Assembly (NCBI RefSeq): GCF_018881855.1
Contig: NZ_JACVPN010000001.1
Coordinates: 186,001-250,000 of the forward strand
Origin: Polynucleobacter sp. MWH-Berg-3C6
Lineage (GTDB): Bacteria; Pseudomonadota; Gammaproteobacteria; Burkholderiales; Burkholderiaceae
Direction: 5' to 3'
Length of the DNA stretch: 64,000 nucleotides
The position numbers were made by a program, and so were the translations under genes. Shown here one piece after another: positions 32,784 to 41,050 of the stretch. The notes beneath the pieces are model-generated. The model did not search any database and had not been told where the DNA came from. It saw nothing but the letters and a program-made list of their open reading frames with translations. The stretch's first letter is position 1, and every line of letters begins with the position of its first letter.

Positions 32784-35018
32784 ATGGCTTCAGAGAAATC
32801 AAAGATTTATTACACGCTGACAGATGAAGCGCCACTTTTGGCGACTTGTGCATTTCTGCCAATCATTCGTACCTTTACGGCACCTGTGGGCGTTGAGATT
32901 GTGAAGAGCGACATTTCTGTTGCTGCCCGTATCTTGGCTGAGTTTTCTGATTGCTTAACGGCTGAACAAAAAGTGGCTGATAACCTGGCTGAGCTCGGCA
33001 AAATGACTTTGATGCCAGATACCAACATTATTAAGTTGCCGAACATTAGTGCCTCAGTGCCCCAGTTACTTGCGGCGATTAAAGAATTGCAAGGCAAGGG
33101 CTACAAAATCCCTAATTTCCCAGATGATCCTAAGAATGATGAAGAAAAAGCCATTCGTGCTCGTTACTCTAAATGCTTAGGTAGTGCAGTAAATCCAGTC
33201 TTGCGTGAAGGTAACTCCGATCGTCGCGCACCAAACGCTGTGAAACAGTTTGCGCGTAAACATCCGCACTCAATGGGTGAGTGGAGTCAAGCATCCCGTA
33301 CTCACGTATCTCATATGCACGGCGGTGATTTCTACGCTGGTGAAAAGTCAATGACGATGACCAAAGCCTGTGATGTGAGGATGGACCTCGTTACTAAGAG
33401 TGGCAAGACTATTGTGCTCAAGCCAAAAGTCTCTTTACTGGCTGGCGAGATTATCGATAGCATGTATATGAGCAAGAAGGCATTGTGCGAGTTCTATGAA
33501 AAAGAAATCGAAGATGCTTATAAGACAGGCATAATGTTGTCCTTGCACGTCAAGGCAACCATGATGAAGATCTCCCATCCAATCGTGTTTGGTCATGCTG
33601 TGAAGATTTTCTACAAAGACGCTTTTGCGAAACACGGCAAGCTTTTTGAAGAATTGGGTGTCAATGTCAATAATGGTATGAGTAGTCTTTACGACAAGAT
33701 TAAGACTCTGCCAGAGTCAAAGCGTGAAGAAATCATTCAAGATGTACATGCATGTCATGAGCACCGCCCAGCATTAGCAATGGTGGACTCTGCTAAAGGC
33801 ATTACCAACCTCCATTCTCCAAGTGATGTGATCGTTGACGCTTCTATGCCAGCAATGATTCGTGCTGGTGGCAAGATGTGGGGGGCGGATGGACGCTTGC
33901 ACGATACCAAGGCAGTGATTCCAGAGAGTACCTTTGCGCGTATCTATCAAGAAATCATTAATTTCTGTAAGACCCATGGTAACTTTGATCCAACAACGAT
34001 GGGCACTGTGCCTAACGTCGGCTTGATGGCCCAGCAGGCCGAAGAGTACGGTTCACACGATAAGACTTTTGAAATCCTGGAGGCTGGCGTAGCTCGTATC
34101 GTTGCTGATGACGGTACTGTATTGCTCGAACAGCATGTAGAAGAGGGTGATATTTGGCGTATGTGCCAAGTCAAAGATGCACCGATTCGTGATTGGGTGA
34201 AGTTGGCCGTTAATCGTGCGCGCCTCTCTAATACTCCAGCAGTATTTTGGTTAGATGAGTACCGTCCACACGAAGCTGAGCTCATTAAGAAGGTCAATAC
34301 CTACCTCAAAGACTACGATCTTAAAGGTGTGGATATTCAGATCATGTCCCAGACTCGCGCAATGCGTTACACGCTTGAGCGCGTGATTCGTGGCAAAGAC
34401 ACGATCTCTGTCACTGGCAACATCTTGCGTGACTATCTCACCGACTTGTTCCCAATCATGGAGCTAGGCACTAGTGCCAAGATGTTGTCTATCGTGCCTT
34501 TAATGGCAGGTGGCGGTCTCTTTGAAACTGGGGCTGGTGGTTCTGCTCCTAAGCACGTTCAACAGTTGGTTGAAGAAAATCACTTGCGCTGGGATTCACT
34601 GGGTGAGTTTTTGGCTTTAGCGGTATCTCTAGAAGATATTAGTGATAAGACAGGCAATCCTAAAGTGAAGATTCTGGCTCGCACCTTGGATGAGGCCACT
34701 GGTAAATTGTTGGATAACAACAAGTCACCTTCTCCGCGTACCGGTGAATTAGATAATCGTGGCAGCCAGTTCTACTTGGCGATGTATTGGGCAGAAGCAT
34801 TGGCAGCTCAGACTGAAGACAAAGAATTGCAAGCTTACTTCGCACCTTTAGCTAAATCTTTACAGGCAAACGAGCAGAAAATTGTGAGTGAGTTCCAGGC
34901 AGTTCAAGGTAAGCCAGCGGATATCGGTGGATACTTTGCAATTGACTCAGAAAAGTGCAAGGCAGTAATGCGCCCTAGCGCTACTTTTAATGCAGCTTTG
35001 AAGGCGGTTAGAGCTTAA
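32784..35018 (+). CDS. icd: NADP-dependent isocitrate dehydrogenase, monomeric type
   Basis: A 744-residue enzyme of the TCA cycle converting isocitrate to 2-oxoglutarate with NADPH formation. The length and the start ([23 protein letters not shown]) identify the ~80 kDa monomeric family rather than the dimeric one. Recognisable stretches are [21 protein letters not shown], the Mg/isocitrate region [16 protein letters not shown], and [15 protein letters not shown]-like [16 protein letters not shown] (~585-600). AGGAAA precedes the start. A terminator follows, so it is likely monocistronic. Confidence 0.95.
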   Translation: MASEKSKIYYTLTDEAPLLATCAFLPIIRTFTAPVGVEIVKSDISVAARILAEFSDCLTAEQKVADNLAELGKMTLMPDTNIIKLPNISASVPQLLAAIKELQGKGYKIPNFPDDPKNDEEKAIRARYSKCLGSAVNPVLREGNSDRRAPNAVKQFARKHPHSMGEWSQASRTHVSHMHGGDFYAGEKSMTMTKACDVRMDLVTKSGKTIVLKPKVSLLAGEIIDSMYMSKKALCEFYEKEIEDAYKTGIMLSLHVKATMMKISHPIVFGHAVKIFYKDAFAKHGKLFEELGVNVNNGMSSLYDKIKTLPESKREEIIQDVHACHEHRPALAMVDSAKGITNLHSPSDVIVDASMPAMIRAGGKMWGADGRLHDTKAVIPESTFARIYQEIINFCKTHGNFDPTTMGTVPNVGLMAQQAEEYGSHDKTFEILEAGVARIVADDGTVLLEQHVEEGDIWRMCQVKDAPIRDWVKLAVNRARLSNTPAVFWLDEYRPHEAELIKKVNTYLKDYDLKGVDIQIMSQTRAMRYTLERVIRGKDTISVTGNILRDYLTDLFPIMELGTSAKMLSIVPLMAGGGLFETGAGGSAPKHVQQLVEENHLRWDSLGEFLALAVSLEDISDKTGNPKVKILARTLDEATGKLLDNNKSPSPRTGELDNRGSQFYLAMYWAEALAAQTEDKELQAYFAPLAKSLQANEQKIVSEFQAVQGKPADIGGYFAIDSEKCKAVMRPSATFNAALKAVRA

Positions 35019-35050
35019 TGGGTCAGTGAGACTTATTCAGTGACACAGTG

Positions 35051-35080
35051 AAAAGGCGAACTTTCGGGTTTGCCTTTTGC
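35051..35080 (+). terminator. Intrinsic terminator after icd
   Basis: AAAAGGCGAAC pairs with GTTTGCCTTTT around a six-base TTTCGG loop, followed by a T-rich tail. An 11-base-pair stem with one G-T pair. Confidence 0.8.
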
Positions 35081-35159
35081 TTTTGGGCGCAATAAAACTG
35101 GCAAGCAATAAATTGTTATCAGTAGCAAAATAAGCTAATTACATTAACGGGGATATCCC

Positions 35160-36122
35160 ATGCGCTTTATTGACAAGACTATTCTTCCGAGCGACATCAC
35201 TCCGCAAGCTATTTTTGAGAACCGTCGCAATCTCATTAAGGCTGCGGCAGCAGGCAGCTTCGGGATGGCGCTAGCCCCTTGGTTTTCAAGAGAGGCCCTG
35301 GCTGCCAATTCAGAAAAGCTAAGTGCGGCCCTCAATCAGGCTTATGCACCCAAAGATGAGTTAACTCCCTATAAATATGTAACGGGCTATAACAACTTCT
35401 ATGAGTTTGGCACCGATAAAGCTGATCCAGCTGAGTATGCGCATACCTTGCAAACTCGCCCATGGACTATTTCGATTGAGGGCTTAGTTAAAAAACCCGT
35501 CACGCTAGATATTGATGCGTTATTAAAACTGGCACCAATAGAAGAACGTATCTATCGCATGCGCTGCGTTGAGGGTTGGTCAATGGTGATCCCTTGGGAT
35601 GGCTACTCATTATCAAAACTCATTAATAAAGTAGAGCCTCTAGGTTCTGCAAAGTATGTGGAATTTATTTCTCTGGCTGACCGCAAGCAAATGCCAGGAC
35701 TTAAGAGCAATATTATTGATTGGCCCTATCGTGAAGGCTTACGTATGGATGAGGCCATGAATCCTTTAACACTGCTGACCCTTGGCCTGTATGGTGAAGT
35801 ACTGCCAAAGCAGAACGGTGCACCAGTACGCATCGTAGTTCCATGGAAATATGGTTTTAAGAGCGCTAAATCCATTGTAAAAATTCGGTTTACAGAAGAA
35901 ATGCCGAAAACAAGTTGGAGCCAGTTTGATGCGCGCGAATATGGTTTCTATTCCAATGTGAATCCTCAGGTAGATCATCCACGTTGGAGTCAGGCAACTG
36001 AGCGACGGATAGGTGATGCCAAGGGTATGTTTGCACCGAAGATTAAAACTCAGATGTTTAATGGCTATAGCGAGCAAGTTGCCAGCATGTACGCTGGCAT
36101 GGATCTGAAGAAGTACTATTAG
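35160..36122 (+). CDS. msrP: Periplasmic methionine-sulfoxide reductase catalytic subunit
   Basis: A 320-residue molybdoenzyme that repairs oxidised Met in envelope proteins. The N-terminus has a twin-arginine signal ([19 protein letters not shown], ~21-39). The Mo ligand is C136 in [12 protein letters not shown]; the [10 protein letters not shown] motif (~79) and the C-terminal [13 protein letters not shown] and [17 protein letters not shown] are specific to MsrP/YedY. Its heme partner msrQ is not adjacent but about 7.2 kb downstream. The lipocalin gene begins three bases later, suggesting a new operon partner. Confidence 0.93.
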   Translation: MRFIDKTILPSDITPQAIFENRRNLIKAAAAGSFGMALAPWFSREALAANSEKLSAALNQAYAPKDELTPYKYVTGYNNFYEFGTDKADPAEYAHTLQTRPWTISIEGLVKKPVTLDIDALLKLAPIEERIYRMRCVEGWSMVIPWDGYSLSKLINKVEPLGSAKYVEFISLADRKQMPGLKSNIIDWPYREGLRMDEAMNPLTLLTLGLYGEVLPKQNGAPVRIVVPWKYGFKSAKSIVKIRFTEEMPKTSWSQFDAREYGFYSNVNPQVDHPRWSQATERRIGDAKGMFAPKIKTQMFNGYSEQVASMYAGMDLKKYY

Positions 36123-36124
36123 CC

Positions 36125-36697
36125 ATGATAAAAATACAAGGTGCTTTATTCAGCCTCCTCCTCTTGATTTGTTTGCCTGCTTATAGTCAAAGCAATAGTC
36201 AAGCAAACGATGATTCAGTAAAGACTATTCCAGCTTTGGACGTACCAAAGTACTTGGGTGCTTGGTATGAGATTGCCAAGTTTCCAAACTGGTTTCAGAG
36301 GAAATGCGTTAGTAATACCAAAGCAGTTTATTCAGTAAGACCTGATGGAAATTTAAAGGTCCTCAATAGCTGCAAAGCTGCTGATGGTGAACTCTTGGAT
36401 GCTGAAGGTACAGCACGGCAAATTGGTGCCAAAGACTCCCCCAAGCTCGAAGTGCGATTTGCCCCAGCATGGCTTTCTTTTTTGCCTATGGTGTGGGGTG
36501 ATTACTGGGTCATTGATTTGGATCCGCAGTATCAGGTCGCTGCAGTAAGTGATCCAAGACGTGAATACCTATGGATTCTTTCTAGAACACCGCAGTTAGA
36601 TAAAAAAGCCTATGACGATCTTTTGCAAAGACTACAAAGTCAGCAGTTTGATGTTCGTAAGTTAGAGCTTACCCCGCAAGCAAGCTTTAAAAATTAA
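36125..36697 (+). CDS. Blc-type bacterial lipocalin
   Basis: A 190-residue envelope protein with a signal peptide (ending near AYSQ, residue 22). The lipocalin hallmark GxWYEIAKFPNWFQR is at ~40-54, and the second conserved region DPRREYLWILSRTPQL at ~140-156. A Cys at 17 is preceded by Ile, not the Gly/Ala of a lipobox, so it is probably soluble periplasmic rather than a lipoprotein. Blc binds fatty acids and lysophospholipids and responds to envelope damage. Placed between msrP and an MBL gene, it fits an envelope-repair operon. Confidence 0.87.
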   Translation: MIKIQGALFSLLLLICLPAYSQSNSQANDDSVKTIPALDVPKYLGAWYEIAKFPNWFQRKCVSNTKAVYSVRPDGNLKVLNSCKAADGELLDAEGTARQIGAKDSPKLEVRFAPAWLSFLPMVWGDYWVIDLDPQYQVAAVSDPRREYLWILSRTPQLDKKAYDDLLQRLQSQQFDVRKLELTPQASFKN

Positions 36698-36698
36698 A

Positions 36699-37622
36699 GT
36701 GTCCACCCGTTTATTACCTCCAGGGATTGAAGTCTTTGAAAGAGGCTGGCTTTCTGCCAATAATATTTTTCACTTTGGTGATAAAGATGTTTCGCTTGTA
36801 GACACAGGCTATTGCGCACATCAAAGTCTCACGATTGATTTAGTACGCAATGCGCTCAATCAGAATTCATTGTCGCGATTGAATAAGGTCGTTAATACGC
36901 ACCTCCACTCAGATCACTGCGGCGGTAATAGTGCTCTTAGCAAAGCATTTGATTGTGAAATACTGATTCCAGTTGCGGAAGAAAAGGCAGTGAGCAATTG
37001 GAATGAAGATTTATTAAGTTATCAAAATCTAGGGCAAGAGTGTCCACGTTTTACTCATGATGGATTACTTATTCCTGGCCAGGAAATATTACTGGGCCGC
37101 TACGTTTGGCAGGTTTTGGCGGCTCCAGGGCACGATCACCATTCGGTCATGCTCTATCAGCCAGATCATCGCATTCTGATTTCTGCCGATGCGCTATGGG
37201 AAGAGGGCTTTGGCGTCATTTTCCCCGAGCTCTGGGGTGAGCCTGGCTTTGAAGAAGTTGCGCAGACCTTAGACCTGATTGAGGCGTTACCGGTGAATCT
37301 GGTGATTCCGGGGCATGGCAAACCCTTTTTAGATACTGCCAAATCCATCGCCACGGCGCGATCAAGATTGGATTATTTGGCCTCTAACCCCGATCGAAAT
37401 GCCCGTCACGGCGCAAAAGTCTTGCTGAAATACAAGTTGATAGAGTGGCGTACAAAGGGCCTTGACGAAGTGAATCATTGGATTGCGAGCACGCCAGCAT
37501 TAAAGAGTGCTGCCAAGCAATTGAATATGGATTTAGAGGATTTCATCAAATGGCTGCCCCAGGCTTTGGTAAAGTCGGGAGCTGCTAAGCTTGAAGATCA
37601 GAAATTAATAGACCTAGCTTAA
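36699..37622 (+). CDS. MBL-fold metallo-hydrolase
   Basis: A 307-residue cytoplasmic hydrolase. The dinuclear metal motif is H68-L-H70-S-D72-H73, with further ligands in APGHDHHSVMLY (~144), SADALWEEGF and IPGHGKPF (~200). The C-terminal ~90 residues are helical. It resembles glyoxalase II-like and lactonase-like enzymes; no specific substrate can be assigned. The start is GTG 36699, one base after the lipocalin stop, implying coupling. Confidence 0.85.
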   Translation: MSTRLLPPGIEVFERGWLSANNIFHFGDKDVSLVDTGYCAHQSLTIDLVRNALNQNSLSRLNKVVNTHLHSDHCGGNSALSKAFDCEILIPVAEEKAVSNWNEDLLSYQNLGQECPRFTHDGLLIPGQEILLGRYVWQVLAAPGHDHHSVMLYQPDHRILISADALWEEGFGVIFPELWGEPGFEEVAQTLDLIEALPVNLVIPGHGKPFLDTAKSIATARSRLDYLASNPDRNARHGAKVLLKYKLIEWRTKGLDEVNHWIASTPALKSAAKQLNMDLEDFIKWLPQALVKSGAAKLEDQKLIDLA

Positions 37623-37643
37623 ATCATTGGAGTTAATAGAGAT

Positions 37644-38414
37644 ATGGAACATACCGTTTTAGTAACAGGCGCAACCGCTGGATTTGGTGAAGCAACTGCA
37701 AGACGTTTTTTGGCACATGGTCATAAGGTCATCGCTGCTGGCAGAAGAGGCGAGCGCTTAGAGGCACTCAAAGCATCACTGCCGATAGAGCAGCAAAAGA
37801 AGCTTCATATCTTGGTATTGGATGTATGTGATAGCGCTCAGGTTGATTCTTTAGCATCATCTTTACCTTTGGAGTTTTCAAAGGTAACTATTCTCGTCAA
37901 TAACGCTGGGCTTGCATTGGGCTTGGAGCCGGCGTATCAAACTAGTATTGCTGATTGGGATCAAATGATCGATACCAATATTAAAGGCCTTGTTCATATG
38001 ACTCGCGCCTTTTTACCCGGCATGGTTGAGCGTAAATGTGGTCACGTGATTAATGTTGGCTCTGTCGCAGGACTCTACCCTTATCCTGGTAGCAACGTGT
38101 ATGGGGCTTCTAAAGCATTCGTAAAGCAATTTAGCTTGAACTTGCGGGCTGACTTGATAGGTACTCGTTTACGCGTCACCTGTGTAGAGCCTGGTTTGAG
38201 TTCGGGAACCGAGTACTCTAATGTTCGCTTTAAGGGTGATGATGCAAAGGCTGAAAAAGTGTATGAGGGCGTTGCAGCTCTCAGTTCTGATGATGTGGCT
38301 GAGGCAATTTTCTGGTCAGCAACTTTACCTGCGCATATGAATATCAACGCTGTTGAAATTATGCCTATTCAGCAATCATTTGCTGGAACTACAATCCATC
38401 GCGGAGAGTTATGA
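37644..38414 (+). CDS. Short-chain dehydrogenase/reductase (YdfG-like)
   Basis: A 256-residue NAD(P)-dependent oxidoreductase. TGATAGFGEA (8-17) is the cofactor loop, with AGRRGERL favouring NADP; NNAGLA is at ~90 and the catalytic triad is in VINVGSVAGLYPYPGSNVYGASKAF (Ser, Tyr, Lys; ~136-160). YdfG oxidises L-allo-threonine, serine and 3-hydroxy acids. It is the last of four consecutive genes from msrP, 21 bases after the MBL gene, and is followed by a terminator. Confidence 0.87.
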   Translation: MEHTVLVTGATAGFGEATARRFLAHGHKVIAAGRRGERLEALKASLPIEQQKKLHILVLDVCDSAQVDSLASSLPLEFSKVTILVNNAGLALGLEPAYQTSIADWDQMIDTNIKGLVHMTRAFLPGMVERKCGHVINVGSVAGLYPYPGSNVYGASKAFVKQFSLNLRADLIGTRLRVTCVEPGLSSGTEYSNVRFKGDDAKAEKVYEGVAALSSDDVAEAIFWSATLPAHMNINAVEIMPIQQSFAGTTIHRGEL

Positions 38415-38420
38415 ATAATG

Positions 38421-38451
38421 GAGGCGGCTTAATGCTGCCTCTTTATTTTTT
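38421..38451 (+). terminator. Intrinsic terminator after the SDR gene
   Basis: GAGGCGGC pairs with GCTGCCTC over a five-base loop (38421-38441), followed by TTTATTTTTT. Its right end reaches into the stop region of the convergent DUF2889 gene. Confidence 0.75.
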
Positions 38452-38975
38452 CCACTGATAAAACTGAGGATAAACGCGCATGACTACTGGGCCATCAAAA
38501 TCCCAAGACTTGCAGTTCCCTAAATATAAAGGCGGTTTATTTTCATCAGGGTCAAAGAGTGCGCCAGGAATAGATTGATAAGCCGCAGTGGCAATGTTAT
38601 TGAGGAGTTCGCGCAAGTGAGTGCAACCTTTAATTCCGCCAAGGTGAGTCTCGATTGTTTTGCGCCAACCCTTGCCAATACGTGCGCCAATTAATGCATC
38701 CATTGGTGGAATGACGAGTGGACATTCGGGGTGAGGGTGGCTATCCATTGCGACTTCAATATCTTTATGGTGAGCTCATCATCTACCGTGACTCTCACCC
38801 ACATATCGTGGATCGCCTCTCCAGAGGCCCAAGTTCTTGAGCCTGTAACAAAGGGGTGTGACTTGGTATCCTTCAGGTGCCCTTCAATATCCCACAGACC
38901 ATCTTCTCTTGAGTAGCCATTAAAAGTGACTTCGCGTTTGTGTAGCGGCTTACGTGGTTTTGGTTCAGAAAGCAT
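38443..38975 (-). pseudogene. DUF2889 gene split by a one-base frameshift
   Basis: The first frame (from ATG 38975) encodes the N-terminal half (LHKREVTFNGYSREDGLWDIEGHL, then DMWVRVTVDDELTIK) and runs on out of frame. The rest lies in a second frame ending at 38443: DIEVAMDSHPHPECP, IGARIGKGWR, GCTHLRELL and ATAAYQSIPG, all typical of DUF2889. Joining needs one extra base at the A-run opposite 38763-38766: a fourth A would restore TIKDIEV. So one base of a homopolymer is missing. It may be a genuine pseudogene, or a sequencing error in an intact ~177-residue gene. The function of DUF2889 is unknown. Confidence 0.78.
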
Positions 38976-39078
38976 GGCAGATGTTGGTGGTTATTGAGAA
39001 TACTCAATCATAATGAATTGAGATCGCAGGAGACCGGATGCCCAAAACATGAGCTCTCTATAGTATTCTCTGCAACAT

Positions 39079-39804
39079 ATGGCAAAACCTATTTCCCTCG
39101 AGAAAATTCTCTTTAGCCAAGGCTTTGGAACACGTCGCTACTGCAGCGATCTGGTCTATGCCGAGTTAGTGAAGGTAAATGGTGTTCTAGCCGAAGATCC
39201 CGAGGAGCGTATTGCCACGGAGGGACTAGTTTTAAATGTCCACGGGCAAGATTGGGAGTATCACGAAAAGGCCTATATTGCTTTTCATAAGCCAGCCAAT
39301 TACGAGTGTTCTCATAAAACAACCCATCATCCCAGTGTGTATAGTTTGTTGCCAGCGCCGTTTGTGGAGCGCGGTCTGCAATGCGTAGGGCGCTTAGACT
39401 TTGATACTACTGGCCTCTTATTGATTTCAGATGACGGTCAGTTTATTCATAAAATGACAACACCCAAAAAGAATATCGGCAAAGTATATGAAATCACTAC
39501 CCCCGATCCAATTACCTCAGGACAAATAGAGCACCTCTTAAATGGTGTTGTATTGGATGATGATCCAAAGCCTTGTTTTGCTACAGCATGTCAGCAGCTT
39601 TCAGACAATGTACTTGCGATGACAATTGTTGAAGGGCGCTATCACCAAGTTAAGCGCATGATGGCTGCAGTTGGTAATCATGTTGCTAAACTCCATCGCG
39701 TAGAAATCGGGGCATATGTGATGCCTACAGATCTCGTGGAGGGCCAATGGCGCTGGCTTTATCCAGGTGACTTAAAGCAACTCTCACAAAGCGTAAGCTC
39801 TTAA
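39079..39804 (+). CDS. rsuA: 16S rRNA pseudouridine synthase, RsuA family
   Basis: A 241-residue enzyme that isomerises a uridine (U516 in E. coli) of 16S rRNA. An N-terminal S4 RNA-binding domain spans ~5-55 (LEKILFSQGFGTRRYC). Catalytic D107 lies in VGRLDFDTTGLLL. The KVYEI and EGRYHQVKRMMAAVGNHVAKLHR motifs (about 135-210) complete the fold. RluE or RluF specificity cannot be excluded. Confidence 0.88.
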   Translation: MAKPISLEKILFSQGFGTRRYCSDLVYAELVKVNGVLAEDPEERIATEGLVLNVHGQDWEYHEKAYIAFHKPANYECSHKTTHHPSVYSLLPAPFVERGLQCVGRLDFDTTGLLLISDDGQFIHKMTTPKKNIGKVYEITTPDPITSGQIEHLLNGVVLDDDPKPCFATACQQLSDNVLAMTIVEGRYHQVKRMMAAVGNHVAKLHRVEIGAYVMPTDLVEGQWRWLYPGDLKQLSQSVSS

Positions 39805-39818
39805 ATCCAGCACATCCT

Positions 39819-40118
39819 ATGAGACCATCATTAATAGCAAGTGATTTTGATTTTCAGAAAAATCTCCCTCTGTGGATGCTCAATGAAGTTAAAACCACCA
39901 TCTATCGAGAGTTTGTCTTTGCAGATTTTCAGCAGGCCTTTAGATTTATGAGCTTATGTGCTCAATATGCTGAGGAGCTTGATCATCATCCCGATTGGTC
40001 AAACTCTTGGAATAAAGTGGTAGTACATTTAACTACACACTCAAGCAAGGGTTTGACGGACTTGGATATTCAGATGGCTAAAGCGATGGACGCATTTGCA
40101 TTAGAAGTTATCGGCTAA
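39819..40118 (+). CDS. 4a-hydroxytetrahydrobiopterin dehydratase
   Basis: A 99-residue pterin carbinolamine dehydratase that recycles tetrahydropterin oxidised by aromatic amino acid hydroxylases. The signature LDHHPDWSNSWNKVVVHLTTHSSKGLT (~54-80) contains the active-site His pair and Asp. It follows rsuA by 14 bases in the same direction. No phenylalanine hydroxylase is in the window; in such cases the protein may serve molybdopterin or other pterin dehydration. Confidence 0.87.
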   Translation: MRPSLIASDFDFQKNLPLWMLNEVKTTIYREFVFADFQQAFRFMSLCAQYAEELDHHPDWSNSWNKVVVHLTTHSSKGLTDLDIQMAKAMDAFALEVIG

Positions 40119-40133
40119 GGCAGCACTTACAAA

Positions 40134-40349
40134 TTAATGCTCGTCACCTTCGTGATCTTCTTCATTGATGCTCATTAAGATCGTTGCGAGTAGGCCGTAA
40201 ACCACTTCAGTTGAAATCATGCCATCTTCATCGAGCTCGTCAATTAAGTCATTCAGACAATCTTCTGTAGGCTCGTTTAGCAAGGTCATTGCGCATTCGC
40301 AGCCATAGTCAAAATCTTCATCATTTTGGTTTTGGTCGTTGTCAGTCAT
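40134..40349 (-). CDS. Small acidic protein with a Cys pair
   Basis: A 71-residue, very acidic protein (EDFDYGCECAMTLL near residue 12, EDCLNDLIDELDEDG, a HEGDEH end). No membrane segment. A CxC and a further Cys could bind metal. No family recognised. Convergent with the dehydratase gene and separated by 15 bases. Confidence 0.55.
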   Translation of the reverse strand: MTDNDQNQNDEDFDYGCECAMTLLNEPTEDCLNDLIDELDEDGMISTEVVYGLLATILMSINEEDHEGDEH

Positions 40350-40542
40350 ATTTATCCTTAAATGAGCCTTCAGGATAGCAAATTACCGTGATATTCGGTG
40401 GTTTTTGACCGATCCCAAACGGACCCCTCAGTTTTGCTTGGGCCCTAGGCTGGCTCGATTTTTCATTTGGTGAAATCCTTGTGCTATTGCAGCAAGTAAA
40501 TAATCATTTATAGTGATTTCATAATAAAAAACGGGAGGCAGC

Positions 40543-41040
40543 ATGCAGCTTAATGTGAATGGTCAAATTCATAATATTGACGTCGAATCCAATATGCCTT
40601 TGTTATGGGCAATACGTGAAGTAGTTGGCCTGACGGGTACTAAATATGGCTGCGGTGTTGCGCAGTGCGGCGCTTGTACGGTCTACCTGAATGGGCAACC
40701 CGTTCGCTCTTGCTCAATACCGGTTTCTTCAGTTGGCTCTGCCAAGATCACCACGATTGAGACGCTCTCAAAAGACAATTCTCATCCAGTGCAAAAAGCC
40801 TGGATTGCATTAGACGTTCCCCAGTGCGGCTATTGCCAATCTGGTCAGGTAATGGCTGCAGCTGCTCTATTAAAGCGAATTCCAAAACCGACTGATGCTG
40901 ATATTGATAGTGCCATGGCCAACGTATGTCGTTGCGGTACCTATCAAAAGATTCGCGATGGTATTCATGTTGCTTCTGGCCAGAAGAAATTGGCAGATGT
41001 CCTGGCGCAGTACGATGCTTCTCTTGCAACACGCGGTTAA
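40543..41040 (+). CDS. [2Fe-2S] subunit of a molybdenum hydroxylase (IorA-like)
   Basis: A 165-residue iron-sulfur protein of the xanthine oxidase superfamily. A plant-type ferredoxin domain has [15 protein letters not shown] (~45-59) and a closing C; the second, all-helical domain has [16 protein letters not shown] (~100) and [10 protein letters not shown]. These eight Cys bind two [2Fe-2S] clusters. GGGAGGCAGC precedes ATG 40543. Two-subunit enzymes without an FAD subunit include isoquinoline 1-oxidoreductase and aldehyde dehydrogenases; a cytochrome is often the acceptor, but none is adjacent. Confidence 0.9.
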   Translation: MQLNVNGQIHNIDVESNMPLLWAIREVVGLTGTKYGCGVAQCGACTVYLNGQPVRSCSIPVSSVGSAKITTIETLSKDNSHPVQKAWIALDVPQCGYCQSGQVMAAAALLKRIPKPTDADIDSAMANVCRCGTYQKIRDGIHVASGQKKLADVLAQYDASLATRG

Positions 41041-41050
41041 GGAGAGCGAG

